From contig CM069597.1 of the NCBI GenBank assembly GCA_035771175.1, positions 13,427,001-13,491,000 on the forward strand: DNA of 64,000 nt. Reading direction: 5' to 3'. Shown piece by piece: positions 21,398 to 33,297 of this stretch. Position 1 is the stretch's first letter. Each line of letters starts with the position of its first letter. Source of the DNA: Paratinospora sagittata (Eukaryota > Streptophyta > Magnoliopsida > Ranunculales > Menispermaceae). Both the position numbers and the translations under genes were made by a program. The notes under the pieces were generated by a model. That model saw only the letters and a list, made by a program, of their open reading frames with translations, had not been told where the DNA came from and did not search any database.

Positions 21398-22963
21398 CTA
21401 CCTACTACTGCTCCTTCTAGACCTCCTGCTAGAAAGACTACTAGAAGAAGGTTGAGAATTTGCATGTTGCTCTTCGACGTTTTGCATACGTGTTAGCAAA
21501 TCACTTTGCGTTTCCTCTATTCGAGCAATGCTAGCTACGATCACATTTAACTGTTCGAATGGGTTAGTCGATTGCCCCATCGATGGTTGATGGGTCGATT
21601 GTCTCATAGGTGGAGGGTAGGCCGTAGGCATTGGTGGAAAGTATTGGCTGTACAGTTGACTCATAGGTGTCGGGTAGTTATTTTGACTGTATGGGGATTC
21701 CCAAACTGGAACCCCTTGCACATTTGGATATGCTTGGGTTGAAAAGTCTTGAAACAATGGGCTCATTGGGAGGTTCTGTCTTCCAAAATTTGGTGCTGCA
21801 AAATTTTGCTGTTGTTGGTTCACAGGAACTTGTGGAACTGGCCGATACGGTACTTCAGGAGTTGGAAACCTTTTGTACGTAGTATTGCCTCGAGTTGGCT
21901 TTTCCAGTAAGGTGGATTTGCTGGAACTTCTTGACTATCCTGATTTGGTTGAGGCTGATTTAGGTTGGCAAATAAATCTTCCTCAGTGAACAGGTGCTCG
22001 GTTGGATCATTATTCGAGGCTAGGTTTGACGTATGGCTCTGGTTTGGCTCATTATTTGGTACCTCCCTATCAGGAATCTTGCGTCGACTTTTTCGGTAAC
22101 AATGTCTTTTTTCTTCTCTAATTCTTTTGCCATTAAAAGTCATGTTGAATACTTCCTCGTTAGTTACCCCTCCACTTGTAACATATGTCTTGAAGATAGA
22201 GGATGTTGTAACCACCTCAGTGATCTGTTTCGAAGACTCATCAAAAGTGTTGATGTATGCCTCGTATAGCATCCTCATGATCAAAACTCCGTAGCCTAGG
22301 AGATCCTTTCTTAAAGGGTTTTGAATCACCCTCAACATTTGTTGGATGATGATGTGTGGTAGGGAGACCTTAATTTTCTTCTCAATGCAGTATAACACAA
22401 GAAGTTGAGGCCTTAAAATAGTGCCTCTAGTCCCCCTTTCTGGCAAAATGTTGCCGAATATGATCTTTCCAAGGCCGGCAAGAGATGGTTTAAGGAGGTT
22501 GTTTGGGAGGTTGGTGTACGTTGATTGGGTGTACGACTCTTTGGCGAGGGAATTGAACAACTATTTGTTGGACTCTGTGATCTCTGCAATTGTCTAGGGT
22601 TCGTGTGGATCAATGATTCTATCTTCAATTGGAATCTCCATAAGTCGCGCAATAATTTTGACGTTGATAAAAATCTTTGTTCCCCTGACCGTTGTCTCCA
22701 AAACAGGGTTGATCCCATCTTCTTGAAGTCCTAGGCAATTCATGGCTTCGTAGAAGGATTTCACAAAGTTGTAGGAGATGTGAACCTCAACTTTTGTTAT
22801 GTTCAACCACCCAGTGTTGCGAGTTTTTTGTGAAGGATCGGACGGAGGCGGAGATCTCTGTTGTCGATACTCCCATAGTCATAACCTCCTTTTCGGACAA
22901 TTCCTTGAGTCTAGTGGGAATTGGTTCCCTACTACCGGAAGTCGTTCATTCACTTGAGACCAT
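21398..22963 (-). pseudogene. ORF0: env-like/plant transposon-protein ORF upstream of gag, element 2
   Basis: The ATG at 22963 is followed by a TGA at codon 6 (element 1 has GGA). Readable blocks are VLETTVRGTKIFINVKIIARLMEIP (broken by TAG stops at 22596 and 22563), then an open 246 codons from 22560 to 21820. That block carries the LLVLYCIEKKIKVSLPHIIIQ motif and a basic patch (GKRIREEKRHCYRKSRRKIP) that could be a nuclear localisation signal. It then reaches an Asn/Pro/Gln-rich linker. A frameshift near 21885 leads to the Pro/Gln-rich C-terminus (21823-21398) with the heptad-like and SRRSRRSSSR tail. Because the SINE cluster is absent, this copy shows the full architecture, roughly 520 codons. 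Function unknown. Confidence 0.72.
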
Positions 22964-23089
22964 TCTTTTGCTGAAGGAAAAATAAATTTGTGAAAGACAT
23001 AAAATATATTCCTAACATTTTTAAGATTTATTCTATTTTTCTCTTAATGTTTATGCCATCATTTAATCCAAAATTTTCTATTGGCAATA

Positions 23090-23273
23090 TGATATATATA
23101 TATATCATATATACATTGATATATAAATATATATATATATATATATTCAATCATAGCTATATATATAGTTTTTATAAATCATAACTATATATATATATAT
23201 ATTTAAATCTAAACCATATAAAAACTATATAGTTTTCTAGATATATATTTAATATAAATCTCAACTATATATA

Positions 23274-23350
<77 letters not shown>
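23090..23350. repeat. Compound (TA)n/(CA)n microsatellite, leader of element 2
   Basis: Several (TA)n tracts, then a (CA)n run from about 23277 to 23316 followed directly by (TA)n to about 23350. The CA run is absent from the corresponding place in element 1. Confidence 0.93.
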
Positions 23351-23353
<3 letters not shown>

Positions 23354-23425
23354 CTAGAGATATATATATCTAATAAATAATTTCTTTCCCTGATTTGGTG
23401 GACTTGGGCGGGCCGTGGATCTTAC

Positions 23426-23437
23426 GCTCTGATACCA
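23426..23437 (-). other. Primer-binding site (initiator tRNA-Met), element 2
   Basis: Minus strand TGGTATCAGAGC, five bases from the 5' LTR, identical to element 1. Confidence 0.93.
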
Positions 23438-23442
23438 TTAAA

Positions 23443-24829
23443 TGTCACACCCCACCCGGACGCGCCTAAACCGGCGGGACACTCACGGACAGGGCGCGAA
23501 TGCATTATAACGATAATAACAGAGTGCGCAGAAGCATAGTTAAGTACAAGTCTGATTTCATTAATATCAGAATATAATTTGTACATGAAACAGTTAAGGG
23601 AACATTCTCCCAAAATTCCCCAATGAATAATAGAAAGGGTACAAAATGTGGGCCCAAAAACCTGCACCCAGTCCACCCTAATCTCCTGTGAAAAATTTGG
23701 ATAACAACGGGGTGAGCTACACGCTCAATGGGTAAAATAGTTCGTGAATATAACATTTAATAAACAAACTTCATAATCAAATATCTTAAATACACATCAG
23801 AGCATCATAATCAATCAAATATGTATGTATGCATGACACCGTCTCGTAATGGTTTGATGGTTGTAAATCGCCTGAGTTCACGTACAAATGTCCCTCCCCA
23901 GGAGTAGCCGGGTTCTCATTGTACGTCCCTCCTCAGGAACGACGCTCTGGATTCACGTACAGATGTCCTTCCCCAGGAGTAACCAGGTTCTCATTGTACG
24001 TCCATCTCCAGAGAAATATAATGAATAGCGAACATTGCTTCTAACTGTTCTATGAATCTTAAACCACATACGTCCCTAGGTGGTGCTATGTATGATGCCA
24101 ATGCATGAACTGGTCCGGTCTTTACTTAACATTTAGACAAGATTTTGCAACGTCTAGTGATCCTTATCAGGGTTGGTATCACTACGTGCAATGGTTAGGA
24201 CATTCAGTATTACTTGTATAAGCTGATAGCTTTCAAATAAGACCAACCAGATCAGTCTCCAGTTGAGAGGTGAGACACGAGACCTACTTAAACACCAATC
24301 GTCTAGAGCAGCACGCTGCCTCCCGTTCACTATTTAAAGTTACTGAGGACAAAACTGAGTCTGGTTGAGCCAGATTGACCGCTAATCCGGCATAACAACA
24401 GTGTAACACATGAACTCCAATTAGACTGGCATAAGTATGACAATATGAACATTATACACCATAATGCGGTGTAAATGAAGAGTATACATAATGATAAATG
24501 AATGTAAACTTTAATAAAAGTTATAAGTCACACAAACCTATGTTTCGTTCCCCACCTTCAGATAAGAACTCATTTCAAAACTGGCGCCTTCCCCTGGGCA
24601 GAACCGCGTTGCACCGCACAGAGCGTTTCGTAAAGAGAGTCTCAAAAGAGAAGACAAAAACTCAAAATTAGTGAAAGAGAGAAGGAAAATCACAAAGAGA
24701 AGTGATTTTGGTGTGAGAAATGAGGAGGAGGAGGGTTGTTTATATAGAAAATTTGGCTCCCGAACGTTCGGGCAGGCTGCCCGAACAATTTTTTTTTTTG
24801 TTTTTTTTGTGCAAACCTAGGGTATTACA
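23443..24829 (-). repeat. 5' LTR of element 2, 1387 bp
   Basis: TGTCACACC...GGTATTACA in plus orientation, followed by the GATAG duplication. Internal tandem units are near 23875-24010. Confidence 0.93.
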
Positions 24830-24834
24830 GATAG

Positions 24835-25319
24835 TCTTAGTGTAGTTTGGGTTAATTGACTACAAATAATTAAGTAAATGATTAATTATAATTTAATGAT
24901 CATGATGATAACATAGTTTTGCTATAATTTGTGATTAATTGAATAAATTGGTATAATATAAACATAGTCTAATTGATTATGTGATCATGATATGAATAAT
25001 ACAAATTTAACTTTGATCTATCTATGTATGGTCTTAGGCTTGATCCTAATATGTGATCCTACATCTGGATTTATGGTTATGCGGTTAGATCTAATATAGA
25101 TTTGAATGCATAGTCATGAAATAAATATATTTGGTCGTCATTATGACATCAGCCAAGGAAAATGAGAGAGGATGCACATATGATAGGTTACATGATTTGA
25201 TTAAACCATATGTGCCCTTAGGGAATATGCAAGCATAAATAATGAGATTATGACCATGGGCCAAGATATAAAATGGATTAGTAACCTTAGGAGATAAACC
25301 AAGTTCATTGGATGATTGA
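24835..25319. other. AT-rich non-coding DNA
   Basis: Continues the sequence left of element 2. No coding potential recognised. It ends with the 8-bp duplication ATGATTGA (25312-25319) of the adjoining hAT element. Confidence 0.6.
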
Positions 25320-25950
25320 TAGGGGTGGCAATTGGTGTTCGGACCCGTTTGTCCAGTATTGTCTAGTCCAGTTATAAGCGGGTATGGAAATTAGTTACTT
25401 GAAACGGGGCTAGATATGAATTTTTTTTTGTGTCTATTTCTAAAAGCAGGCCGGGTTCGAACGGGGAGGAAAAAAATGGTACCCAGTCTCGGGGGTAAAA
25501 ATATAATGTTTTTAAGAATTATATATATATAAGGTGTAAGAGAGCATAAATAGCTTGAATAATTAATTAAAAATAATATGAAAATATAAATATAATATGG
25601 GGAAAAATGGACAAAAGCGAGCAACCTGTTTTTTTTTAACTATATAGGTATGGACAAAAGGCTTCAAAACCAATCTCTAATTATAGTAGATGTTTAAGCT
25701 CTACAAAAATAAGCAATTTTTTTTTATTTATTCTTGTAGAGGTTATAACTCTACTTCAATTAGATGCTGAAAAAAATTAAAAAATCATCTAAAAAATGAT
25801 TTTTTTTGTAACCCTCTACTTTTTTTAGTGGTTGCAAATAGAGTTATTAAACACCACCTTAATGTCTATTTTAAAAACAGGCCGGGTACAGACACATTAT
25901 GAAGTTGTTCATACCTATTTTCGTTTGTACCTGCATTTTTGCCACCCCTA
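25320..25950. mobile_element. Non-autonomous hAT DNA transposon (631 bp)
   Basis: It begins TAGGGGTGGCAA and ends TTGCCACCCCTA, perfect 12-bp terminal inverted repeats. It is flanked by the exact 8-bp duplication ATGATTGA (25312-25319 and 25951-25958). The 8-bp duplication and the AGGGGTGGCAA-type ends are diagnostic of the hAT superfamily. Subterminal segments share GGCCGGGT-like sequence in inverted orientation. No transposase is encoded, so it must have been moved in trans. Confidence 0.93.
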
Positions 25951-25958
25951 ATGATTGA

Positions 25959-28439
25959 TAAGATTATAACCTTGATAAATAAACAGGTGTGGATTGTTTG
26001 CCCTAATAAGGCTAGTAGAACAATCAAATGAATCCAAAAAAAAAAACTAACCATAAACCCTAAGACATGATTAAGTGAATAGTATCTTAAGTATCTTAGG
26101 ACATGATTAAGTGAATTGTATCTTAAGGAGTTTAATCAAGGGCAAATAAAAGCTCATAAAATCCCTAAACTTACACTATTCAATTACTCCTTTGGTAAGT
26201 GTTGGAAACCTTGGAGTTGAAAGCTAGAGGTAAAATCTCCACATTGATGTTTTTGGGAAATTATCAAGTTAAATCCTAACTAGAAGGAAACTCTTCCCTT
26301 TCGAAGATGTTACTTAATTAGGTAATTCTATGTATCATCCTTGGATACGTCTACCTAGGTAGTTAAATCATTAAAAAAATGGGAGTTGGGACCTAAGTGC
26401 GCCACTGCCTCTATCTTGGAATGCATATGTAACCAACAAGCTAGAGTATGAATTTATATATTGTTTCTACCTATGTGTCCCTAGATAGCACCTTATATAG
26501 AAAGGGGCCTCACAATGAGGGTACCAAACGATTAAAGTTGGTTATCATGTGCCAAATGGTTTAATACAACCATAATGCTCTTTATTGCGCATATAGTTAC
26601 TATTGCATTGTGGTGTTGAAGAGGAATTTTTATTTTATTTTAATTCAAAAAAGTTTAGGTGAGGCAAGGGCTACCCCAGTTTTGGATCAGGGCATACTGT
26701 GACTTGAAATAGAATTTATAGTGATACTTACAAATTGTTCACCAATAAAGGACATCTTTTAATTTTGAGGTATAAGGACGGTTGCTGCATAATTCAAACC
26801 TTGCCAATGACGAGGAGTTGAATCTCTATACTTCTTACCATGAGGTAACTTTGTTGACTACCACCACCAATGTCAATTCTATTGGTCTCTAGCTAAAATG
26901 TACTTTCCTTTCTTATGTGGTACTTGAAAATTTCAACTTCCATAGACTACAAATAAAAAAAAAACTCTAATTGTACTTTTCAAATGCTAGAAGGCCTATC
27001 TAGTATTAGTTTTGACATTTATAGACTCATAATTTGGCTTTTATGGTTTTCCGCATAGCAATTATGATTATATAAAATGTCATTTTATGGAAAAAATAAT
27101 CTCTTGATTAAATTGTTGTTTGAAAATAGGCAGTGCAATATGATTTTAATTTAAACCAAGTTTCACTAAGCTATTAAGCATTAGTGTTGATTACCTATTT
27201 TTGACCGGGTGAGAGAGAGCACATATCAGCTCATTCATTCTAAATCTTTTTCTTTGGATCAATTGGTCATGAATCTGGTTTCATTACTTAATCCATTATA
27301 ATTTACTAATTTGGTGTTTCACATTACTTCCCCGAACTGAATCCAAGTTCTATAAAACAAACAACTTTTTAATTCCAAAATAGAACCTTTTATGTAGTTA
27401 ACCAGTCTCCATAAACATTAGTCTTGCTAGGTACAAAAATGCAAACAATTTCTTTCTTTTTTTTTCTATTATATTTCTTAAAAAAAAAATAGAAACAATT
27501 TCATTCGTTAGATTTATAAGAAATCAGATTAGTAGTTTTTTTGCATTACACTTATTGTTATGAGATAGTGTGACATGTTTGTTATATATATATATATGAG
27601 AAATGTTAATTTAACTGTAAATTTTGTAATTGCATATGCAACTACACATGCATATCCATAAGATATTAATGTTTTACACATCTCGAGGTGTATAATAAAT
27701 AATCCAGAGAATATACGTGTATAAACACATGTAATTACAACATTTGACAATTAAATTAGCATTTTTCTAGAAAAATAAGAGAAGAAATATAGGAAGAGAA
27801 TAGCTTAACCATAAATCGTAGCAATATAATGGATTAGTCACTGAATATCTTTGATACTAATCCAAGTACTGAAATATAATTTAAGACATCATTGATTGTG
27901 CATCATTAATCTAATCTTCTTAAAATCATGTTATAAAATGTTGTTTGAGAAAAGTTTAGGCCATGAGACCCACTAGTTATCTCTCATATATCTTCTTTAT
28001 GAGATGTAGAAATCCTCTTCTATCAATCCCTGTTTTTGTGTTCTGTTTAAGAGACACTTGTTCATGTCTACATAATCGATATGATGTATGACCAAAAAGT
28101 TAAGAAACAATACAGTTCCTAACAAATCACTTGTTATACAAATTGATAATTTCAAGAATCTCTCTACCAACAGTTTCTCTAAGTGTCAGTGCCTTCCTTT
28201 GCGTTTACTGTAAGCAGGCTTAAGTTATTACCAGCATTCAGCAAGGTCGTGGGGGGAAAGAAACAGTACAGAGAGAGAGAGAGAGAGGAATAACACATTA
28301 CAATAAAGATTTAAGTTGCAAATTGTATCAAAATCATTTTGTTACATGGTTTAAACAGAAAAAAATAATGATGTAGCCATTACAAAACAACCACAAAAGT
28401 GGACAAAGACCAACAACGTACATAATTTTTAATGGAGTC
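25959..28439. other. AT-rich intergenic DNA
   Basis: I see no convincing gene here. It contains a short (TA)n tract near 27582-27597 and a (GA)n run near 28271-28288. Small ORFs are AT-rich and of no recognisable family. The right end may include the 3' untranslated part of the carboxylesterase remnant. Confidence 0.5.
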
Positions 28440-28750
28440 CTAGTTGGAATTTTCAGCAATAAAGTGTCTGATCATTTGTATCAATTTGGTTGAGCTATCA
28501 GAGTAAGGGTCCAAAACAATGAATCCATGTTGTTCTCCTTCAAACTCCCTATACTCGATTTTCTTACCCCAATCCCTCAATCTCCTAACGTAATCTTCAT
28601 TTCGATCCTTAAGTAAATCCTCGCTCCCACACAGCACTAAGATACGATCAAGAGAGAGTGAATTTAAGCTTGGGCTATTTGGTCCAAATGGATTTGCTGA
28701 TGGGTGGTCCGCTGTTTCACCGACCGGTAAGGACAACCTCCAACACCTGG
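28440..28750 (-). pseudogene. Plant carboxylesterase (CXE, alpha/beta-hydrolase), C-terminal fragment
   Basis: Ninety-eight codons match the end of plant class I carboxylesterases, the GID1/HIDH-like alpha/beta-hydrolase fold-3 family, usually about 310-340 residues. Visible are LSLPVGETADHPSANPFGP, then LVLCGSEDLLKDR with the catalytic Asp, and FEGEQHGF with the catalytic His. The oxyanion HGGG and nucleophile GDSAGG motifs should lie upstream but were not found between 28750 and 29880, and the frame is lost at about 28740. It is therefore a truncated gene copy, or a last exon with its front removed. Substrate cannot be inferred. It is the only host-gene-like coding sequence in the window. 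Confidence 0.8.
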
Positions 28751-29882
28751 TCCATAATGAGTATAGACATAATACTTGTCAAGTGTAATGCAAATGAATT
28801 CTAAATTTATGAGAAATCCAGTGTTTCTTATCCATTAAAGAAAAGAAAAAAAAAACACTAAATACACTTGAAGAAGAAACATCAAATAATTTCTCATAAG
28901 AGTTTCTAGTGAGTGAGAATGCCGAGGTTGCACACATTTCAACGGACAGATACTCTCAAATCGAACACAAATCCAGAAACTACTGAACTAAAAAAATGAA
29001 ATACATCAAAATTATAATAAGATAGGACCTTCCTAGTAGCAATCAATAAACATGTAAACATGGGGTGGGTGTATCTGTTCGCTTATTACACTTGCTGTAA
29101 ATTTAATATTGTTCTCTGAGATTTGTGGAGAAAGATGTTGAAATTCCTGTTATTTATATTGGTTTCTTGAGCTAAGATTACTTGTATTATGCTAGTTTTT
29201 TAGGAGGAGAAGGATGACATGATCTAGCTAGGCAAAAGAAATTGATTTTGGAACAGTTTGAGGAATGTGATATTATGGACTGTGAATGGAAAAATTATTA
29301 TAAAAATGTCAGATAAGGCAAGAAGGAGCAAGAAACAAGAATTGAAAAGATCCATTTCAAAAGATGATATCATCATTGACCCGTATATTGAAGATTTGGT
29401 TCTCCTTGTTTATTGTGATTATTTTTCTTTTCTTTAAAGGGTGTTTATTCCCATTGACAAATTATGTATAACAAGCATCATTATAAAACAGATGAGCTTC
29501 CAAAGGAGGAGTATGTCAACATGAAGGCCAAAACTACTAAAGAAGATGTGGAGAACTGGTTCTTTTTATGCATCAAGCATATTATTATGAAGGTACCTAG
29601 GCGCCTCAAGAACTGCATTTGCTACATTTGTGTGCTTCCTTTAAAATCTTGAACATAGGCTAGCTGAGAGCTTTTTGTACCATTTGCTACATCTGTGTGC
29701 TCTCTCACTTTGTGCTGATATGATAATATGATGGGAATTGTAACTTGAGATACTTGAAGCCATGTTAGATGCCGTTTCCAGTCAGTTTCATTGACGTTCA
29801 CCTCCAGAAAATAAAAAAAGCCAGGAAACAAAGTAGAGAAGGCCATGAAGCAATGCCCTAGTAGCCGAAGGACAGATAAATA
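28751..29882. other. Non-coding flank
   Basis: No recognisable genes. A 62-codon ORF at 29464-29652 (plus) matches nothing I know and is probably chance. The region ends at the LTR of the plus-strand copia element. Confidence 0.5.
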
Positions 29883-30129
29883 TGTTGTGGAGAAGAGCAA
29901 AATTTGTGGGATTTATTTCCTTCAAGGAAATATGATAATTTTAGTAGTTGTTTCATTTAACAATTACTAAAATTATAATTATTGCTATATGTGTGCATAG
30001 CCCTGTATGTCTATATATATGGTGTCCCTATATTGAGACATCATCAAGAATAAGAAATACTCTCCTCTTTTCTCCCGTGGACGTAGGTCATTGAGCCGAA
30101 CCACGTTATATTTTGTTTATTTTACAACA
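29883..30129 (+). repeat. 5' LTR of the copia element
   Basis: Starts TGTTG and ends CAACA, a perfect 5-bp inverted pair, directly before a primer site. A TATATATATGG segment near 30014 could be its TATA box. Confidence 0.75.
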
Positions 30130-30141
30130 TGATATCAGAGC
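30130..30141 (+). other. Primer-binding site of the copia element
   Basis: TGATATCAGAGC, one mismatch from the canonical initiator-tRNA-Met site TGGTATCAGAGC. Confidence 0.8.
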
Positions 30142-30711
30142 TTTAGGCTCGTACAATTGGGAATATGATTTTCGGCCTTCATTAGCGAAATCTTCTGTGC
30201 CGGCCTTCATCGCCAAATCTTTGTGATCGGCCTTCATCGCCATCGTTGTGTCCGACTTACATCATCTTGTTTTCCGACGACGCCGTTGCACACCATCAGC
30301 ACCATCGACTGGTTCGTGTGACTGTTCAGCACCATCGATTGGTTCTTGCGATTGTTCAGCACCATCGTTGCATCATCCTTGTCGTTCTTGCCGCTTGAAG
30401 ATACCTTGATCTTCATCGCCATTGACGCTGCCGCTGCTTCTGGTTCATCACCGTCGCCATCAACACTGTCACTGTACATCTTTTCTGCTACACATCTCCG
30501 TCATCGTTGGTTCTCCGTTTCCAATCTCTCTCTCTAGTCCATCGTCTTCGTCATCCTTGGTTCATCACTGTCGCCATCAACATTGTCGTTGTACATCGTA
30601 TTTCTGCTGGTTCGTCGTCTCCAGCCTGCGCCTCTCTTTCTCTCTCATTCTTTCTTTTTTCTTTTTCTTGTAAACCTTTAAAAAAAAAGAATTTCGATCA
30701 CTTTAGAAATT
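30142..30711 (+). repeat. Leader of the copia element with short tandem repeats
   Basis: Contains three copies of a CGGCCTTCATCGCC-like unit (30170-30243), three of a TTCAGCACCATCGAYTGGTT unit (about 30295-30370), and repeated GGTTCATCACYGTCGCCATC segments (about 30440-30590), then a (CT)-rich stretch. No convincing protein. Confidence 0.65.
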
Positions 30712-31610
30712 GTGCAAACTGACGAAGTAGTTGACAAAACGGAGAAAGGGGAACTACCAAATATTCAAGCAGCGTACAAACTTAATGGAAAAAATTACTT
30801 GAAGTGGTCTCAGCTGGTGCGTACCTTTTTAAAGGGCAAATGGAATCTTTTGGGCACTGGACCTACACCTGAAGATCCTAAGTTTATAGCGTGTGATACC
30901 GAAGATGCTTCTATAATGCGTGGCTATGGAATTCAATGACGCCAGATATTAGTGATACATGCATGTTTCTGACTACCGCCAAAGACATTTGGGATGCCAT
31001 TCATCAGACATACTCTAAGGCTCATGATGCAGCCCAAGTGTATGAGATCAAAGTAAAAGTTGGAACAACAAAACAAGGCAACATGACTGTCACAAAATAT
31101 GCCAATGTATTGAAGAATATCTGCCAGGAACTTGACCATTATAGATGTATTAAGACTAAATGCCTTGCAGATGTTGTAGTTTTTAAAAACTACATTGAGA
31201 AGGATCGGGTCTATGACTTCTTGGCTGGACTCAATGCAGAGTTTGATCAAGTGCGAGTTCAGACTCTCAGCAAAGAGTTGCCCACTCTGAATGAGACTAT
31301 ATCTGTTATCCGAACTGAAGAAAGCAGAAGAAGTATTATGCTCACACCTCATAAGATTAAAGGCTCAACTATTGTTGCCAATAAGGAAAATGATTAGAAG
31401 ACAAACACTCTGCGAGCTGAATCATCAAAGGTCCCAAATCGAGACAATAGGGACAATCTATGGTGTACTTATTGTCAGAAGGCTAGGCATACCAGAAAGA
31501 AGTGTTGGAAACTTCATGGCAAGCCTACAACTTCTTGTAAAGAATAGGGCTACAAAGGAAGACAACAGAAGACTAGTGGACAAGCACATCTGTCTACTGA
31601 ACAAACAGTT
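30712..31610 (+). pseudogene. Copia Gag
   Basis: An N-terminal part (LNGKNYLKWSQLVRTFLKGK) matches the plant copia Gag pre-domain. The UBN2-type core follows (TAKDIWDAIHQTYSKAHDAAQVYEIK...YDFLAGLNAEFDQVRVQ). A CCHC zinc knuckle CTYCQKARHTRKKC lies near 31463-31504. Breaks include a stop at 30937 and a stop near 31396. Confidence 0.87.
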
Positions 31611-33214
31611 GCAGATTCCCCGGTGCCCCTAGGCTTCAACCAAGATGACATTGACAGAATGAAATCTTTGCTCGGCACAGTGGACAAACCCTTAGGTACC
31701 TGTTTATTGGCACATTCAGGTAATTTTCCTACTTCTGTTGGATTTAACGTTTCAGATAAGTCTTTTGCTAACTCTTGGGTTATAGATTCTGGTGCCACTG
31801 ATCACATGACAAATTTTCCTAATATATTTCATACCTACAACCCTTGTCGTAGTAGTCGAAAAATAGCCACAACTGATGGATCTTTAACCATAGTTGTTGG
31901 TATAGGTGATGTACACATCAACATGACTTTTACACTCAGAAATGTTCTTCATGTTCCTAAACTATCTACTAATCTTATCTCTATTAAAAAATTGACCCAT
32001 GATCTGAGTTGTAATGTAACCTTATTCCCTACTTAGTGTGTATTTTAGGACCAGGACTTGGGGACGATGATTGGACGTGCTAAGGAACAGGACGAGCTGT
32101 ATTACCTTGAGACACCAGTACATCCTATCAAGAGTAACACTTCATTTCTCTCCAAGCACAAATTTTCCAATAAAGAAAAGTTATGGCTTTATCATTGCCG
32201 CCTTGGTCATCATTTTTTTCGAACCCTTAAAATCATGTTCCCTTTTTTTGTTTAAGTCTCTAGATGTTGAAGAATTTCATTGTGAAGTGTGTGAACTAGC
32301 AAAACACAAGCGTATATCTTTTCCACTTAGTAATGAAAGAAGTTCAGATCCTTTTGATCTCAGTTATCGCGATATTTTTGGTATCTCTCCAATACCTAAT
32401 GTTTCTGGAGCGTGATGGCTTGATTCTTTCATTGATGACTGTACTAGAGTCTTGTGGACATTCTTACTGAAACAAAAATTCGATGTGAGCTTTGTTCTTC
32501 CTACCTTCCATAACATGATACACACCCAGTTTGGTGCAAAACTCAAGAGATTTCGATATGACAATGCTAGAGACTATTTTAATCAAACCTTGACCAATTA
32601 CTTCCAAAACGAGGGGATCCTTCGTGAATTATCTTGTGTTCACACCCCACAACAAAATGAAGTTGCTGAAAGAAAAAATGGCCACCTGCTTGATACAACC
32701 CAAGCCTTTTTATTTCAGAATAATATGCCTAAGTCTTATTGGGGGCAAGCTGTCCTTACTGCAACACACCTTATTAACCGCATACCATCCCGGACCCTTA
32801 GTTTCAAAAGTCCTATAGAAAAGCTCTGTCAAATTTACCCTAAGCTCAAAATCTCCAATAATCTTATACCTAAGATATTTGGGTGTGTATCATTTGTCCA
32901 TGTTCACCAACCACCAACCCAACAGGGGGAAGTTGGACCCCAGAGCTCTCAAGTGTGTCTTTGCCGGATACTCTTCCACTCAAAAGGGATATAAATGCTA
33001 TCATCCACCATCAAAGAAATTCTTTGTCTTTGCCGATGTCACTTTCTGTGAATCTAAGCCCTATTTTTCCGCTCCTCCTCTTCAGGGGAAGAGTGTCATC
33101 ATGAAAGACAAGGATTGGAACTCCCTTGATCTTTTTCACCCGTTTAACCTCCAACAAACCAAACCAAATTTCCTACACCCTCTGTACCCAATGATGAACC
33201 TAAGGATCGGATGA
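31611..33214 (+). pseudogene. Copia protease and integrase, truncated
   Basis: Protease motif WVIDSGATDHMTN at about 31777-31815. The integrase zinc region LWLYHCRLGHHFF...CEVCELAKH is split by a frameshift near 32250. In the core, YRDIFG, YDNARDYF and TPQQNEVAERKN carry the three acidic positions. GKLDPRALKCVFAGYSSTQKGYKCYHP is the conserved region after the core. Stops near 32036 and 32414. Sequence becomes unrecognisable as copia after about 33210. Confidence 0.88.
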
Positions 33215-33235
33215 CTGGACAAATGTACTCAAGGA

Positions 33236-33297
33236 TAAATAAAATGATGAACTGGTCAAGATATGGTTTAAATACCCTCTACATCAAGTCCATAAAA
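33236..33297 (-). repeat. About 60-bp duplicate of RT active-site region
   Basis: Nearly identical to 33866-33926 in the RT of the same remnant, including GATATGGTTTAAATACCC. It lies precisely at the copia/gypsy junction. Confidence 0.85.

Larger units (their letters stand above)
13986..24829 (-). mobile_element. Del/Tekay-type Ty3/gypsy element 2, complete (10,844 bp)
   Basis: Full-length relative of element 1, in the same orientation. It is flanked by the 5-bp target duplication GATAG (13981-13985 and 24830-24834). LTRs are 13986-15366 and 23443-24829. It has the same gene order as element 1, lacks the SINE cluster, and keeps the RT active-site region. In the first 80 bases the two LTRs differ at 8 positions, so it is old. 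Stops, frameshifts and a lost gag start codon make it non-autonomous. It serves as the reference for reading lesions in element 1. Confidence 0.95.
29883..33214 (+). mobile_element. Truncated short-LTR Ty1/copia element
   Basis: A plus-strand copia element with a roughly 247-bp 5' LTR, primer site, repeat-rich leader, gag, protease and integrase. It stops after integrase at about 33214, where a gypsy remnant in opposite orientation begins, so RT, RNase H and the 3' LTR are missing. The short LTR and gag type suggest the Ale/Retrofit group, but that is a family-level inference. Confidence 0.85.

Noticed and set aside
29464..29652. 62-codon ORF on the plus strand
   Set aside because: No recognisable family, AT-rich surroundings, and no conserved context. 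Likely chance.
30346..30673. Ser/Leu-rich ORFs on both strands
   Set aside because: They are translations of the short tandem repeats in the copia leader, not proteins.
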